Shown piece by piece: positions 12,400-24,740 of a stretch of 64,000 nucleotides of DNA (positions are counted from its first letter, which is position 1; the number at the start of each line of letters is the position of its first letter). The notes beneath the pieces were generated by a model that worked only from the letters and a program-made list of their open reading frames with translations, ran no database searches and was not told where the DNA came from. Location: positions 24,393,582 through 24,457,581 of the forward strand of contig NC_053133.1 in NCBI RefSeq assembly GCF_010015445.1. The letters are read 5' to 3'. Origin of the DNA: Perca fluviatilis. Taxonomy: Eukaryota > Chordata > Actinopteri > Perciformes > Percidae. The translations under genes and the position numbers were made by a program.

Positions 12400-12653
12400 T
12401 AAACACGTTAACATTGTGAAACGGTCACAGTTTGGTTAGCGTTAGGCATCAAAACTACTTAGTTAAGTTTAAAAAACGATCAGGCTTTGGGTGAAAATAT
12501 TATGTTACTGCAATTCCGGTTACACATGTGGCGCAAAACATGACGTAGCTCCGCTTGTTCCGTATGCAGTTCGAAAAACTAACCGTTTACTTTTATTCTC
12601 AAACTGGACACGAACCCCGGTCTCCTGGGCAAAAGTAATGTGTTTGTTCGATC
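12400..12653. repeat. Probable dispersed repeat interrupted by family C
   Basis: Sequence before and after the C insertion (12400-12653 and 13100-13200) looks like one older repeat, with GTCTCCTGGGCAAAAGTAA on one side and CAAAATTACTACGACCAC on the other. A related block may lie at 59880-59950. The boundaries are unknown. Confidence 0.35.
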
Positions 12654-13099
12654 TAGTCTATTATCCACGACATTCTACTTCTGGGATTGCTCTGGTCCCG
12701 TCGGAAATTCTGCCGGATATCCTTCTTTTTGGTCGGATGTCGGTTACCTTCTACTTTCTTTGTGTTGGAATTCTAAACTCCTGTTGATTTCTGAGGACTA
12801 TGGTTAGCTGCTCCTCAGATCTCTGCAGGGTAAATCCAGATAGCTAGCTAGACTATCTGTCCAATCTGAGTTTTCTGTTGCACGACTAAAACAACATTTG
12901 AACGTACACATGTTCCACCAAAACAAGTTCCTTCCCGAGGCTATTTTGCAGAGGCACCGTTGCTCCGTCCAAGACGATTGGGATTAGTTTAAAGACATCC
13001 CAATAAACCAGAGTTTTTTCTCCCATTCCAGAACGCTGTGTGGACTAGCCAGACCATCCTCCGCAGCGCTGTGGAGGAAGGTCTAGCAATGCGAGACTA
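12654..13099 (+). mobile_element. Family C element, copy 2 (most complete)
   Basis: Runs from TAGTCTATTATCCACGACATT to GGTCTAGCAATGCGAGACTA. Both outer ends start TAGTCT when read inward, the only terminal inverted sequence seen. Near the right end is a hairpin built on CCTCCGCAGCGCTGTGGAGG. The flanks share CTAG, a possible short target duplication. No open frame is conserved between copies. Confidence 0.8.
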
Positions 13100-16000
13100 G
13101 TTTGAACCAATCTCTACCCCTTACACGGAATTTGCTTACTTTCTGCTTTGCTCCCGTCAAAATTACTACGACCACTAAACATATTATTGTAACCCTGGCT
13201 ACTGTGGCACCACCTGATGCAGGAGGACACCTGTGATCCAGAAAAACATTATAACAAGAGGATTGTAAAAGAGAAGAAGTCAAGAGTGCTCCGCGTGCTC
13301 CGCGTGCTCCGCTTCTCGTCACCGAGGGCTCGTGCAGCTGCTGATTGACACGCGAGCGAGCACCCGCTCCAAACCACTTTCAATTAATCTTCTCTGCCCC
13401 TGCACCACTCATACAATAAGAAGCTCTACTCTTTTTTGTCTTAATCGGTTGCATGTTTTCATACAAAATGAGCTATACACACAACCTTATCACAGCTGAA
13501 TATTTCATCCATGGAGTGTTAGAGGCTATATTTCACGTAGTCTTGATTTGGGTGGTCATTTACCTGCTGAATTAGAGTGCCGGCACCTTTTTTGGTCCAA
13601 TTCAGGCACTGACTTGAACAAACGACTGTTTTTCAAACGTGGCTGTTTTTCATGGGAAGAAAGTCTCCTGAGATGAGATAGGGGAAGACTTTTTTAAAAA
13701 TTCAGCTGCAGAATCTGAATCACTGCTTTTATTCTGATAAAGAAAAGATAAATGATAAATATTTGTTTTTGGGTTTTGAAATTGTGGATCTAAGCTTCGC
13801 AAGACGGACTGTGAAAGAGAGAGGCAATGTTACACTTAAGCAAGGTCAAAATGCTCAGACATGATCTAATTTTTGAAAAAGAAAAGTGCTTCAAATGCAG
13901 TAAACTGTCTATGTTTCTTTTAAAAAGGCTATCTGTTCCACTTAGTAACAGATACTCACAGGTATGCAAAGGCTGTAAAATGGATAGCTGTGAATGAAAT
14001 GGTAAGAATGGTTGAAAACAGCTTTAGGATAAAAGCCTCTTCATACATTCCCTGTGCATCATGATGGTCTCTTGTTGCAAGGTCACCTGCACTTCTTTAA
14101 AGAGATGCCAGACATTTGAGAACTAAATTAACATCATCCTGGCATGTTATTTCTTCTCTGGAATAGAAAAGGAGACAACCTGGAGATGAACTGAAGAGAT
14201 CCCAAATGTGAGATCCAGGGTTTTTAAACAAACGTGAATGACATCATGTTTTTCACTGAATGCCAATTACTACACCTCCACTCCACTGAAGGGACAAACT
14301 AACCATCAACAAAATAATGCATAAATTCCATATTTTCCACATTGATTTTATAAGTCTGTCTGTCTGTTTGTCTAACACAATCTCATTGCACCCTCTCCTT
14401 CTGGAATGGTTTACTGACACCCGAATGGAGAATAAGCTCATGCCAACTCCTAATATTCAGTACATAGTGGATGGAAACAAACAATATGGCTTTCTTTTAC
14501 CGACATTAAGTGCTGCCTTGGACCAAATCATGAAAAATAGACTTTGTGCCATGTCCATTTGATTTTTTTCTTTTATATTTTAATTTGTTGCTTTTTACTT
14601 GTTGTATGTTTTGCAGATATGAATATCCCTTTGCCTTTGATTTTGAATGGAGTTCTTGACATTACAGCAGTGAGAGAATTGGTCTCAGTGTGACTTCACT
14701 TTCCATTGGTTCTTCCACTTGTATCTCTGAAAACTCTAAACCAAATGAACCATGAAGAATTTAATATAAAGTTCAGCCCTGATGATGCAGCCTGAACAAT
14801 AATGACACAAATCAGAAAGGATGTGCGGCAACAACAATAGTAACATTGGGAACATCAGGCAATGCACCCTGGAAATACCTACTGAGTAATGAAATCAAAT
14901 AGTATTTGGGAAATAAACTGTTTAATATGTATATAGTTTGTTCTCTAATGGATCCAAATAGAAAAAGAGTTCAGTTTCAACAGACCCTGTCCTCCGTGAC
15001 ATTTCCTAGTACTGATAGTCATACTGATACTGATTTCCAAGAACAAGGGCTTTCAGCTAACAAGGATTTTGGTAGGAACTCAAATCATGTCTCTCTCTGC
15101 ACATATTAGGTATTCATAAATGGTTTGCTTTGTGTCTGTCAGTCTGGCTTAGGTTTATACATTGTGTAGGCTATCTTGTAAGAGGACATTTTTGAATCAG
15201 GAACTTTGATTGTTATAGTGCAGACTTTTGACAAAAGATAGTTTTTTCTGTCTGCGTAATAAACACAGAGACCGCGCTGAAATATCCAAAGCTGTTGTCA
15301 CAAACAATCTTTTGTGTTATTAAACAAGGGCACCAAAAAGCATCAAAAAGGGTGTTTTTGTCTTTTTAATATCACCATATTTAAGCATTTCAGGAAACTG
15401 GCTCAAGGTATTTTCATTTACATAACTTCCATCTGATAAAAGAAATTAAAACCTTTCAGGATTAAGGAATGGTGTCTTTTGAAAAGTTTCCAGCTCCCAT
15501 TTTCCGTCATGCTGAGCCACATAAATTAATTTGATCAATGGCCAGTCAGAAAGAACTAACCGAAAATGCTATATACAAATGAGTTTATTGAAATGGAACA
15601 GGATCTCTTTTTTTTCTCTCCACCCGCTTTAGTTGAAGTCACTGTATGATAGTTTAAGGAGGGAGCGAGTCGCATAAAAATTTCTTTATTATATTTCAAT
15701 CTCTGGGCAATAAAAGCCACGGTCCCCATGAAAGACCAGCACACCAGGGTGCCCAATGGCATGAAATACAGCATATTCTTAAAAGCTATCCCTTTCAGCT
15801 CTTGCACCCTCAGACATGTCAAGATGATATGCTTCTTAACTGCTCCAATTTTCATGACATGCTTGTGTGTTTAGCCTATAAAGCTCCCAGATAGTGCAAG
15901 ATTAATCATAAATATAACTGATGATTAGACTGATAATTAATACTATCAGTAGGCTAGTTCAATAATTTAAATATAGTGCATAAACAATGCTTTAAACCTT

Positions 16001-16210
16001 TCCTCTAACATGTGAATGTGTTTTTTTTTTTTTTTTACAATAAGGCTAAATAAACTCAAACTTTGTTTAAATGTAGCTGATCTCTCCTATTTGTCACGAG
16101 CACACATTTAATCATTTATCTGTTTCCAAAGTAACATTTCCCCTTTTCCTCACCCCACCAATGCTAATAAGAACATAAGGTAGCAGTGTACAGTCTGTGC
16201 ACTAGCTATC
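13100..16210. other. Long anonymous stretch
   Basis: Apart from three CGTGCTCCG units near 13290-13315 and poly-T at 16020-16036, no repeat or gene stands out. Open frames stay below 100 codons and show no motifs. Confidence 0.4.
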
Positions 16211-16846
16211 TTAAAGTGATGGTTCGGAGTAATTCACCCTAGGGTCCTTTGCACCATGACCCAGAAAAAAAAACCCCAAACTTTTTTTTCAAAACTTGTC
16301 ACCGAAGTTGGGAGCGTAGTTAGTTCGCGTAGCGTTATAGCTGCTTAGCGCGGGGCGGCTAATGGACCCACGTTTGTATCTTGTAAGTTACCCCACTAAT
16401 AATGCCCGAAATGATACCAAACGTCTACAAGTAGTACAAATAAAACGATGGATTGGAAAGTTTGTAAGTACACCAGAAGTTTATGTAAATAACAATGGCC
16501 TGCTGGCTTCTGCTCTCTGCTGTTGTTGTTGCTGCTGTAAGACGACGGCTGTGACGTACGGTTCGAAGTGTTCATAAACTTCTGGTGTACTTACAAACTT
16601 TCGAATCCATCGTTTTATGAGAGCATAACCTATTTGTACTACTTGTAGACGTTTGGTATCATTTCGGGCATTATTAGTGGGGTAACTTACAAGATACAAA
16701 CGTGGGTCCATTAGCCCCTGCGCTAAGTTATTCAGCTGATAACGCTACTCTAGCTAACTCTCCCAATGTTCGACCCAGGTGAAAAAAGCTTCTGGGGGGG
16801 TGTTTGGCTCGAGGTCATGGTGCAAAGGACCCTAGGGTGAATTATT
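16211..16846. mobile_element. Foldback element, family E copy 1
   Basis: Starts TTAAAGTGATGGTTCGGAGT. The left arm (16211-16485) and right arm (16572-16846) are near-perfect inverses around an 86-bp loop with a (GTT/GCT)n run. The two arms encode almost the same peptide, beginning MDPRLYLVSYPTNNARNDT, on opposite strands at 16362-16577 and 16481-16711. This follows from the symmetry and is not evidence of a gene. The outer 20-odd bases of the right end are lost. Confidence 0.85.
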
Positions 16847-17064
16847 ATTTTGGGGAAAGTAGTCTCAAAGCTCTAAGCTTTATTTCTAAATTTCCTAAAG
16901 GCTACTATACAGGTCAACATAGCTACAAATCTAGCATGGCCATTATATTTCATGTAGGCAGCATTAAAAGTCATTGTTTTGTGACCAAAGCATGACATTT
17001 ACTGGTAAAACATGTTAAGCTCATGTTGAGTGGGCTGCGCGAGCAAAGATCACAGTATGAACGC

Positions 17065-17095
<31 letters not shown>

Positions 17096-17963
17096 TAACA
17101 AATTACATTTGTAATCGAAGCTCAGGGGATAAAATCACAGATTACAAAGCTTGGATTCAGGGGTGGGTTCATTTGACTGCCTCCAGTTTCTCTCATGAAA
17201 ATCTCACCTGGAGACAGCAGGTAAATTTAGCCTCCCTCACAGTTAATTAAAAGGGTTTTGTGGCTTCAAGTTGTTAATCAATGGACGAGGAAGAGGGTTA
17301 CTGTGGCCCTCATGACTTATGACTTATCTTTTGCACTGGAAGTTATCTAGCCAAGTAACATTTGAAGACACACTGAAATGAATTGTTAAAATTAGAATAT
17401 TTTGTGGTGACGTCTGCAGCCCTATGTGACACAGCAGTTTACATTGATATCACATTCTTTTTCTGCCTCTGCATTAAAGCTCTCCTCCTGCCCGTTCTCT
17501 CCCTGACATTTGTTTTTCTAAGGCCACTTTCAGTGTTTTTCACTTTTGTTATCCTTTTTGTCAAGTTTGGAGTCAAAGTTAACCAAAATGAAGCTGTAGT
17601 GAAATGTCGAGAGGTGAGAAGCACAACCTTTAGACATTTGCAGATGTAATCAATCAGGTTGACAGCTGTGCCAAGAACACAGCTCGGGTTGCCTGATGCT
17701 TGTAAAACACGGCAGAACTGGGCCATGTAAGAAAGCCGGAGCTATCATAATCATGAAAGTAATTATTTTCAAAACTTCATCATAGAAAAGACCAATTAAG
17801 AAAAGGGGTCAAAGCGTGAGGTCAACGTCTGGCCTCGCAATGTTGGTAGGAGCAGTTCAGCTGAGAAGGTCATGGTCATGATCAACATGCTATAAAGCTG
17901 TGTGGGTTACGTGCAGGATATAGACTCCGGAATAATTAAAATAAAAAATGCACGAGTATGGGC
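16847..17963. other. Anonymous DNA with a CA run
   Basis: A (CA)n microsatellite lies at 17065-17091. Frames near 17383-17726 are hydrophobic or basic by composition only. No gene recognised. Confidence 0.4.
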
Positions 17964-18715
17964 ATTATACGTACAATATGTAAGATTTCTGCATTAAAAT
18001 GTCCAAAAAGGACTATATGTTTTGTTGAGTACTTACACTATCCCAAATGTTTACAACAATGTACAAACACTGGACGTTTCGTTTGGTCGCCTGTCAGTCA
18101 TCCCCAACCACACCCGCAAAGTAAGTCTCTTAGCGACAGATAGTCTAGCCAGCAGTCTGGATTTACCCTGCAGAGATCTGAGGAGCAGTTAACCAGAGTC
18201 CTCATAAATCCACCGGAGTTTAAAATTACAACACAAACAAATAGAAGGTAACGGACATCCGGCTGAAAAGAAGGACATCTGGTGGAATTTCCGGCGGCAC
18301 CGGAGTAATCCCGAAAGTGGAATGTCGCTGGTATAGACTATGTTACAACAAACCCCTTTTCTGCCGGTGGTGAAAACATCCAAAATGTGAAATATATTGC
18401 GTTTTTAGCTGCTGGCTAAACTTGCTTGCTCGCTAACTGGTCAGCTACCAATACAAATCGAATCAAGAAAAATTTAACTATGTGGGAGACTGCAGCTATT
18501 TCATTAGAGTGATATGGATTAACGTTACTAAATGTAACGTGAATAAAACTTGAATGGATGAACTCGTCTGTGAATGGATACATTTTAATCAGCAATGGTT
18601 TTAACAACTCCAATAATCCCATGCAACTTTGCAATGTTATCATAAGTGTGTGTTTACAAACATTGGCTTGATGGAGAGACCCCTAGCGGCAAAAAATTAC
18701 ATATTGTACGTTTAA
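17964..18715. mobile_element. Family J MITE, interrupted by family C
   Basis: The left end, ATTATACGTACAATATGTAA, and the right end, TTACATATTGTACGTTTAA, are inverse. A truncated minus-strand family C copy (18135-18340) splits it, so J is the older insertion. Non-coding. Confidence 0.75.
18135..18340 (-). mobile_element. Family C element, copy 3 (truncated)
   Basis: Contains the reverse complement of the first half of family C, from GACAGATAGTCTAGC through CCCTGCAGAGATCTGAGG to GGTATAGACTA. The hairpin half is absent. Confidence 0.75.
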
Positions 18716-19385
18716 TAAAACTATGTCCAGTGAGAACACCTGACAGCAGAGAGTGAGAAGGCTTTAGGATGTGCCCAAACTGTCCACTCTTAATAAAAAA
18801 GGGAAATAAACAGACACAGTCCTCCTGGATTCAAGACATGAGCTTAAAAGAGTTTGTCAACACTGTCATCCACAGCTCAGGCCTGTTTTCTATTATATTT
18901 TCGATTCAACTGGAGGGTCTACAGGGAGCTGATTGGCAAGTAATTGACGGACAAGGATTTAAAGAGCTTTTATTAACAATTGCTGACATTAGGAGAAACT
19001 CATAAGAGGTAAAAACAGGAGGGTATACATCAAAAGGGAAACACATCGGTGGTAGAAAGGTTTAAGAACGGGATCGACTCTTGGAGAATCTGATATATAA
19101 AGTTTGTGGAATTTGTCCATCAATGCTATTTGCATGCTATATGCTATCAATGTGTTCTTTCTGAGAGTTGAATAAAAAAATCAATATCAATCTCATGTCT
19201 GCGCATGAAGTACTGAGCTGGAGCTTAAAAATGAATGTAAAAATATGTTTGTGCTTTTAGTTGGAGCTAAACAACGTAACTTTTTCTCTGCGACAGCTGG
19301 TAGTAGTGACTTGATGATGCCATGTTGGGTGGTACCACCAGTGTTTATGCAGGGATTCATGAAACTAGATATAATGTGTTACTTA
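18716..19385. other. Anonymous DNA
   Basis: No repeat ends or protein motifs recognised in this 670-base stretch. Confidence 0.4.
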
Positions 19386-19635
19386 TAGGGATGCTAACTC
19401 TTGTAGTTTTTCTAATCGATAGCCGACCATCGCTAACCCATCATTAACCATTAACTGACTGATGTCAGTCCCAATACACTCGTCCGGGATGTACGGACAT
19501 CCTCTCAGAGCTCCGCAGGCAGCTGTGGACTTGTACGGGTCGCGCAGCCAGATGTTCCGTGCATTGTTGTGTACACATGCAGCCACTTCTGGAACCGCTG
19601 TGAGCGCCGTCCAGCGAAGTGCCACAAACGTAGCA

Positions 19636-19854
19636 GAAAAAAAGAGCCACTTGCTCAGATGTTAGCATAAGAAGTTGTGTAAAGTGATAATATATCAATG
19701 TTCTGCGTCTGTCAGGTTGTTGTAGAGTTATTCTGCCATCTAGTGGCCAAAAAATATAAATTAATAGACCTTTAATGGTGTGTTGACACAAAACGCAAAC
19801 ATTCGGAATTCGCGACACAAATGAAACGAATGATGAAAAAAAGAGCCACTTGCT
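19636..19854. repeat. Block K insertion flanked by a 20-bp direct repeat
   Basis: Identical 20-mers (GAAAAAAAGAGCCACTTGCT) at 19636-19655 and 19835-19854 enclose about 179 bp. The same sequence, with GATAATATATCAA and TAGTGGCCAAAAAATATAAA, recurs near 26220-26660. The long direct repeat looks like a target duplication of a retroposon, but replication slippage is possible. Confidence 0.55.
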
Positions 19855-19875
19855 AGTGCAAAGTTTGCACTAGCA
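19851..19875. repeat. 25-bp palindrome
   Basis: Twelve-base arms (TGCTAGTGCAAA and its complement) are separated by one G. It adjoins the right 20-mer of block K. Confidence 0.7.
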
Positions 19876-20605
19876 GGTTAACTAGCAGTTAAGCAATATA
19901 TTGTATAGGCTATTTTTCTTTTACAATGCAAAAACGTTTTTAATTACTTTTAAATTCTTGTTTTAATAATAGTGTTTTTATTAAAAGAACTTTAGGAAGG
20001 CATTCGGCAATGTCAACAGATAAGCTCATCAGCGCACACGGGGCAACAAGCGCACATTAACACAGGCACAAGAAGCCCAATCATATAGCCAATTGAAATT
20101 AAATTAACATAGGCCTACCAAAAATGCCTTATCACGCTGATGTGACCGAGCCCGACCCAAACCCGAACATCATTTCTAAATATCTGTCCAAACCTGGCCT
20201 GGCCCGTCGGGTACCGTCGGGCTCGGTTATCGGTATCCATCCTCTAATCTGGTGGGCATTGGAGAATGGTTCCCTGTGAAGTTTTGGCCCTTTTTTTTTT
20301 TTTTTTTTATGAATTGGTCCTTGTTTTATTTATTTCACGCACTAGCACTCATGTAACACATTTGGTAGACCTCAAGGAGGCACACACAATGCATTCTGAA
20401 CTGAATCTTTTGAGAGAGGTCCAAGGCTGAAGGGTAGGGCAAAGAGTCTCCATGACACATGTTGCATTTTAATGCATACTCATAATGTGCCGCTCAGCAG
20501 TCACACACGTTTAACAATTATTGGGAGCAGGTCATGACTTGCCATCTGCTAAATTAGATGATTTATTTTGTTTAGAGGTTGATGGATCGCAATGTTAAAC
20601 TGAAA

Positions 20606-21041
20606 ATGTTACTTGAGTAAAAGTATGTAAGTATCATCAGGAAAATGTACTTAAAGTATTAAAAGTAAAAGTTCTCAATGCAGAAAAATCCTCACATTTT
20701 AGAATCTGGAAACGGTCCAAACAGTTATGTGTTTAATCATGTGGCTAATCCTTTCAGCTGGCCTTGTAGGCCTGTATATTGTCGGGTAGTTTAATTTATA
20801 ATAAAACAAAAGATTTTATAAACTACATGTGTTTTGTGTGCAAAACTCTTAATTAGTAAAATAACTAAAGCTTTCGGATTAATGTAGTGGGGTAAAAAGT
20901 ACAATATTTCTCTCTGAAATGTAGTGGAGTAGAAGTAGAAAGTGGCATGAAAAGAAAAGACTCAAGTGCAAGTACCTCAAATTTTACTTGAGTACAGTAC
21001 TTGAATAAATGTACTTAGTTACATTCCACCACCCGGCAGTG
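20606..21041. mobile_element. Dispersed fish repeat with GTACTTAGTTACATTCCACCAC end
   Basis: The left part has TTACTTGAGTAAAAGTATG. The right end has TTTTACTTGAGTACAGTACTTG followed by ACATTCCACCACCCGGCAGTG. I recognise this as a very common teleost non-autonomous element, probably hAT-related (CAGTG end). The exact left boundary and target duplication were not resolved. Confidence 0.6.
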
Positions 21042-22633
21042 TTGAGGGATTTTGTTGTTGATTATAACCTAATCTTTGAAGCCAACGCTTATTATTTTTG
21101 GTAGCATCTTAAAACCACAAAACATGTAGGTTTCAACGATCAAATCCCCTCTCTCCCACTGCAACCACTTCCAGACACTTCCCTGCTGTTGTTGTGTTCT
21201 AATAGGTGGCTGACTATTTTGACTCAAAGTAAAGCTGAAACAACTAAATAAGGAGCTCATGAGTCACAGTTGTCTGGGGAAACTAACACAGGATTTTCTG
21301 GTATAGAAGTGAGTTCTCAAACAAAAAGAAAATGTTAGATCATGTCTAAGTTACAAGTCAAAGCTATTGAAGGCATGCTTGTGGATTGATTTGGTTATTG
21401 ATTTATGTAGATCTGATGTCTATATTTACATAAAAATATATAAAACAAAAAAGAAATCAGAGAGAATCATGTAGAAGCTTTTAGGAATATGTATGTTATA
21501 ACAAAAGATAGGAAGAAAAAAGAGCGTACTGCTTAAAGCAGTCAGAAACTCTATGATCAGTGCTATCAAAGGCTCCTTTGAGGTTTCAAAGAACTCAACC
21601 TGCACAGTTCCTGCATCAGAATCAGAAAATTGTGCAGTATCACTACTTGGTGGTCTAAAACCATTTTTCAAGTATCACATTAACATAAAGAAATGACTTG
21701 GAGGAACTTGACATATAAAGAAAGTAAGAAAAATCTATTTAAATGTAAAAATTGTGGGGTTGAGGTTAGGTTTCTTTGAGGTTGAGTTTAGGTTTCTTTG
21801 CGCTTACATCTGCTCAAAACTAACTTTCTGTGGACAGAGAACCGCTGATAATAGATAAAATAATAAAATCCAAATGAGTTATGAACTTCTTTAACAGTAT
21901 CTTCACCCTTAACTGCAGTGATCCAGGGACTGAAAAGAGAGTTTCCAGGCCCCATTGTGAGCTGAAATATTGCCTCCAAAACAAATAACTGACTGGTTTG
22001 ACGTGCACAAGTCTGTGGACTGAGAGAAAAAAGATGGATGATACTATGTTAATCCCTGAAGTACAGTGAGCCATGCAGCATTATGTGAGCAGCACATCTA
22101 CTGTATGTCACGCAGCACATCTAGACACAAACTCTTCATTTGTTGCTTGAGTGGGGAAGCCATTGAGTCAGCTCGAGAGCTCTAAAGCCGTTTCCCTATA
22201 TTTCGAAATGGTTTTTCACTTATATTATTTTTCATGTGGGCTCCCAAAGTTGCATGTCAAGAGTTTGATTGAAACTTGGCAGTTTGAAATGAGAACTCCG
22301 ACAAAAGAGTAAAGCCTGGCGTTGGAGGTTGTGCAGGACATCTGTTTGTGACCCTAGACCCCACCAGCTGCAGCTTCCCGCATCCAAGCGCTCCTCCAAG
22401 GCCTCAGCCAAGCCCTCGCTCTTGGCATTGCACGACAAACTTTGTGCAACGCTTCAGCTTTGCCAGTTTTCCGCTTTCATTTTTTAAAAAGGGATGGCTC
22501 AACCCCCTGAATCTGACATTATGTGTTTAAACCCATGTTCCTCAAAAACATGACATCCACAAGATGTCTCTAAAAATGATGCAAGGAAATAAAGTTGTTG
22601 AGTAGGGAGTAAGCTGCAAAACAAACAATCTCT
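21042..22633. other. Anonymous DNA
   Basis: No repeats found apart from GTTAGGTTTCTTTG / GTTTAGGTTTCTTTG duplicated at about 21760-21800. No exon-like frame. Confidence 0.4.
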
Positions 22634-22985
22634 GTATCAAGTAGGACTGAGCTATACATTGATATATGAGGCTAGATATCATCTTAAATTTTGGATAACG
22701 TTGTATCGTGATATGACAAGTGTTTTCTTTTCCTGGTTTTAAAGGCTGTTTTACAGTAAAGTGAACTTACTTCAGACTTACTAGCTGTTTTATTATCTGT
22801 CTTTACCCACCTAGTCATTATATCCAAGTTATTGGTGATTATCAAAAATCTTATGTCTTCATATTTTGTGAAAGACCCAGCAGTCAACCCTAAAATATCG
22901 CTGCAAAAACAACATTGATGTATTGGTCATTGGTGATATTTGATTTTATCCATATCGCTCGGCTCTAGTATCAAGTTATTTTTGT
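22634..22985. mobile_element. 336-bp hAT MITE with perfect 8-bp TSD
   Basis: The element at 22642-22977 begins TAGGACTGAGC and ends GCTCGGCTCTA. It is flanked by GTATCAAG at 22634-22641 and 22978-22985. Internal TATCGTGATATGACAAG and CATATCGCT motifs are subterminal ATATCG-type repeats. The body matches a common teleost hAT MITE as I recall it. No coding capacity. Confidence 0.9.
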
Positions 22986-23034
22986 CTTCAATTATGTCTT
23001 TAAATAAATTGTTGTATGTCTATGTAGGTTCTTG

Positions 23035-23402
23035 TTAAAGCTATAGTGCGTAGTTTCTGTAATTCTCTAATTCTATGTAATGACAACATCACTGTCGGCA
23101 CGTCCACTTAATACAAGCCTTTCTTGATCGCGCACGTGCCCCCACCCCTCCTCCACACAGTTGCTAGTAGCCAAGGAAGACATGGAGGATTAAGAAAACA
23201 TGATGGACTCTTCAGAAGAGGTAATTATATTCACTCAAGTTTCTGCGCGTGAAAGTTGCCGGATGACACCATGTTCTAAATATAGCCATGCTGAGAAATA
23301 CAGAGAGAGTTGGGTGGAGCTGATAATCTTAATAAGCTTTGTCTGGCAACGGCTTGAATGTAATAGACGTTCATTAATATCAAAAAGTTACTAAAGCTTT
23401 AA
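23035..23402 (+). mobile_element. Family A MITE, copy 2
   Basis: TTAAAGCTATAGTGCGTAG at the left and ACTAAAGCTTTAA at the right. It has the same body as copy 1, including GATGGACTCTTCAGAAGAGG, but lacks the CCCCACAAGG segment after the first 25 bases. Confidence 0.8.
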
Positions 23403-24380
23403 TATGTAGCTGGAGCCAGCAACCAGTAAGCCAGTCCGCCTGGTTATGTGCAGGACAAAGTAACAGTCCGACACATAACCTCCTGTAAAATGTCAATTTG
23501 ATGTTGGATTAAAAAAACAAGAAATGATATGTTAATTAGTGAGCTTTAAAAGGTGCCATTTGTGCCCTTTAGACAGATCCAGGCTAGCAGTTTCCTCCTC
23601 TTCCTCGTCTTTATAATTAAGGTAAGCTAACTCAACTGGATGCTGACTGTAGCTTCATATTTACCGTACGAAAATGAAAGTGGTATCAATCTTCTCTAAC
23701 TCTCTAACTATTGCCTTAAAGTAGGGATAAACCGAATATTAACCCTGGACGATTATCTGGCCATTTTTTGGCAGTTTGCAGATTATCTGCATTAGCGTTT
23801 TATTTGCCTGATAACCGATAAAGTTCATTAATTAAAAAGTGCGCTACTCAGCTGCAGCTCTGTGTCAGTCCCTCTGCTTCGGTTTCACTCACCACTGAGT
23901 CTGACTTAATGTCCCGCCCACAACACTGTCTGACTATCTGTTACTGGCTATTGTGTTGAAAGTTTCTATTTTATTAAATAATTGCTTAAAGCATCTAAAC
24001 AAAGTTTTGTGTTGGATTTTGTCATGTTCCAAATTTTTACCTAAAGATTTTCATTTTCACTGTATATGCTTCCAAATATGTCATCTGTTTTATTAATAAT
24101 TTGTATCGGCCTTGAAAAAACAGTATAGGTGGATCCCTACCTTAAAGTGTTAATTTCCTAAAACAAGTGAAATAAAAATATTTGTAACCTGTTTCCAGGT
24201 TTTTTCTTCTTGTATTTTTAGAATAAAGTGTAATTTTCTTAATTATAATGCAGCAACTGCTATTATTCCTTCTTGGATTAAGAGTTTTTTTTGCAGTGTG
24301 TTGCCTGTTTGTCTGTCTTGTACACTCTTTAAATATTTTTAGTGGTGTCTTTTAAAATGATCGCCCATTTATTATCATCT
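23403..24380. other. Mostly anonymous DNA
   Basis: Around 23720-24140 there are GATTATCTGG, TGATAACCGATAAAG and GTATCGGCCTTG motifs. They suggest a decayed hAT-like repeat, but I could not place its ends. No gene. Confidence 0.3.
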
Positions 24381-24450
24381 ATGTCTATTTATTTATTTAT
24401 TTAATTACATTTATATAGCGCTTTATCATAGACACTCAAAGCGCTTTTGG
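24381..24450. repeat. TATTTATT run plus TATAGCGCTTT motif
   Basis: Similar ATATAGCGCTTT...ACTCAAA sequence occurs at 29105-29145. It is a common fish repeat tail, probably retroposon-derived. Low information. Confidence 0.35.
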
Positions 24451-24740
24451 GGGGAGGGGGAGTGGGGACTGCTCGAACATTTTGAAAGGCATGTACTAGT
24501 ACAGTACTGTGCTGGCATTTTGGCCATAACGCTCATAAAATATATTCTAGGCCAAAAAAAAGAGACTATCCTTGCAAAGGGTAAATAAAATAAACAAAGT
24601 AGATTTTTAACATTTGAAGAATTTGAAACTCATTTACTGCTGTCTTAGCCAACAAAAAGCACAAATAAGGACAGTTGATATCATTGTCAATTTTATTTGT
24701 ATGGCACCTGTCGTTAAACGTAAACCCAAAGTAATTTACA

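Larger units (their letters stand above)
19386..20246. mobile_element. Candidate degraded hAT element
   Basis: Begins TAGGGATGCTAAC and ends GTATCCATCCTCTA, roughly inverse and hAT-like. The subterminal right part repeats CCCGACCC and GTCGGGTACCGTCGGG. No clean 8-bp duplication was found, so the limits are tentative. A shared block K lies inside it. Confidence 0.4.
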
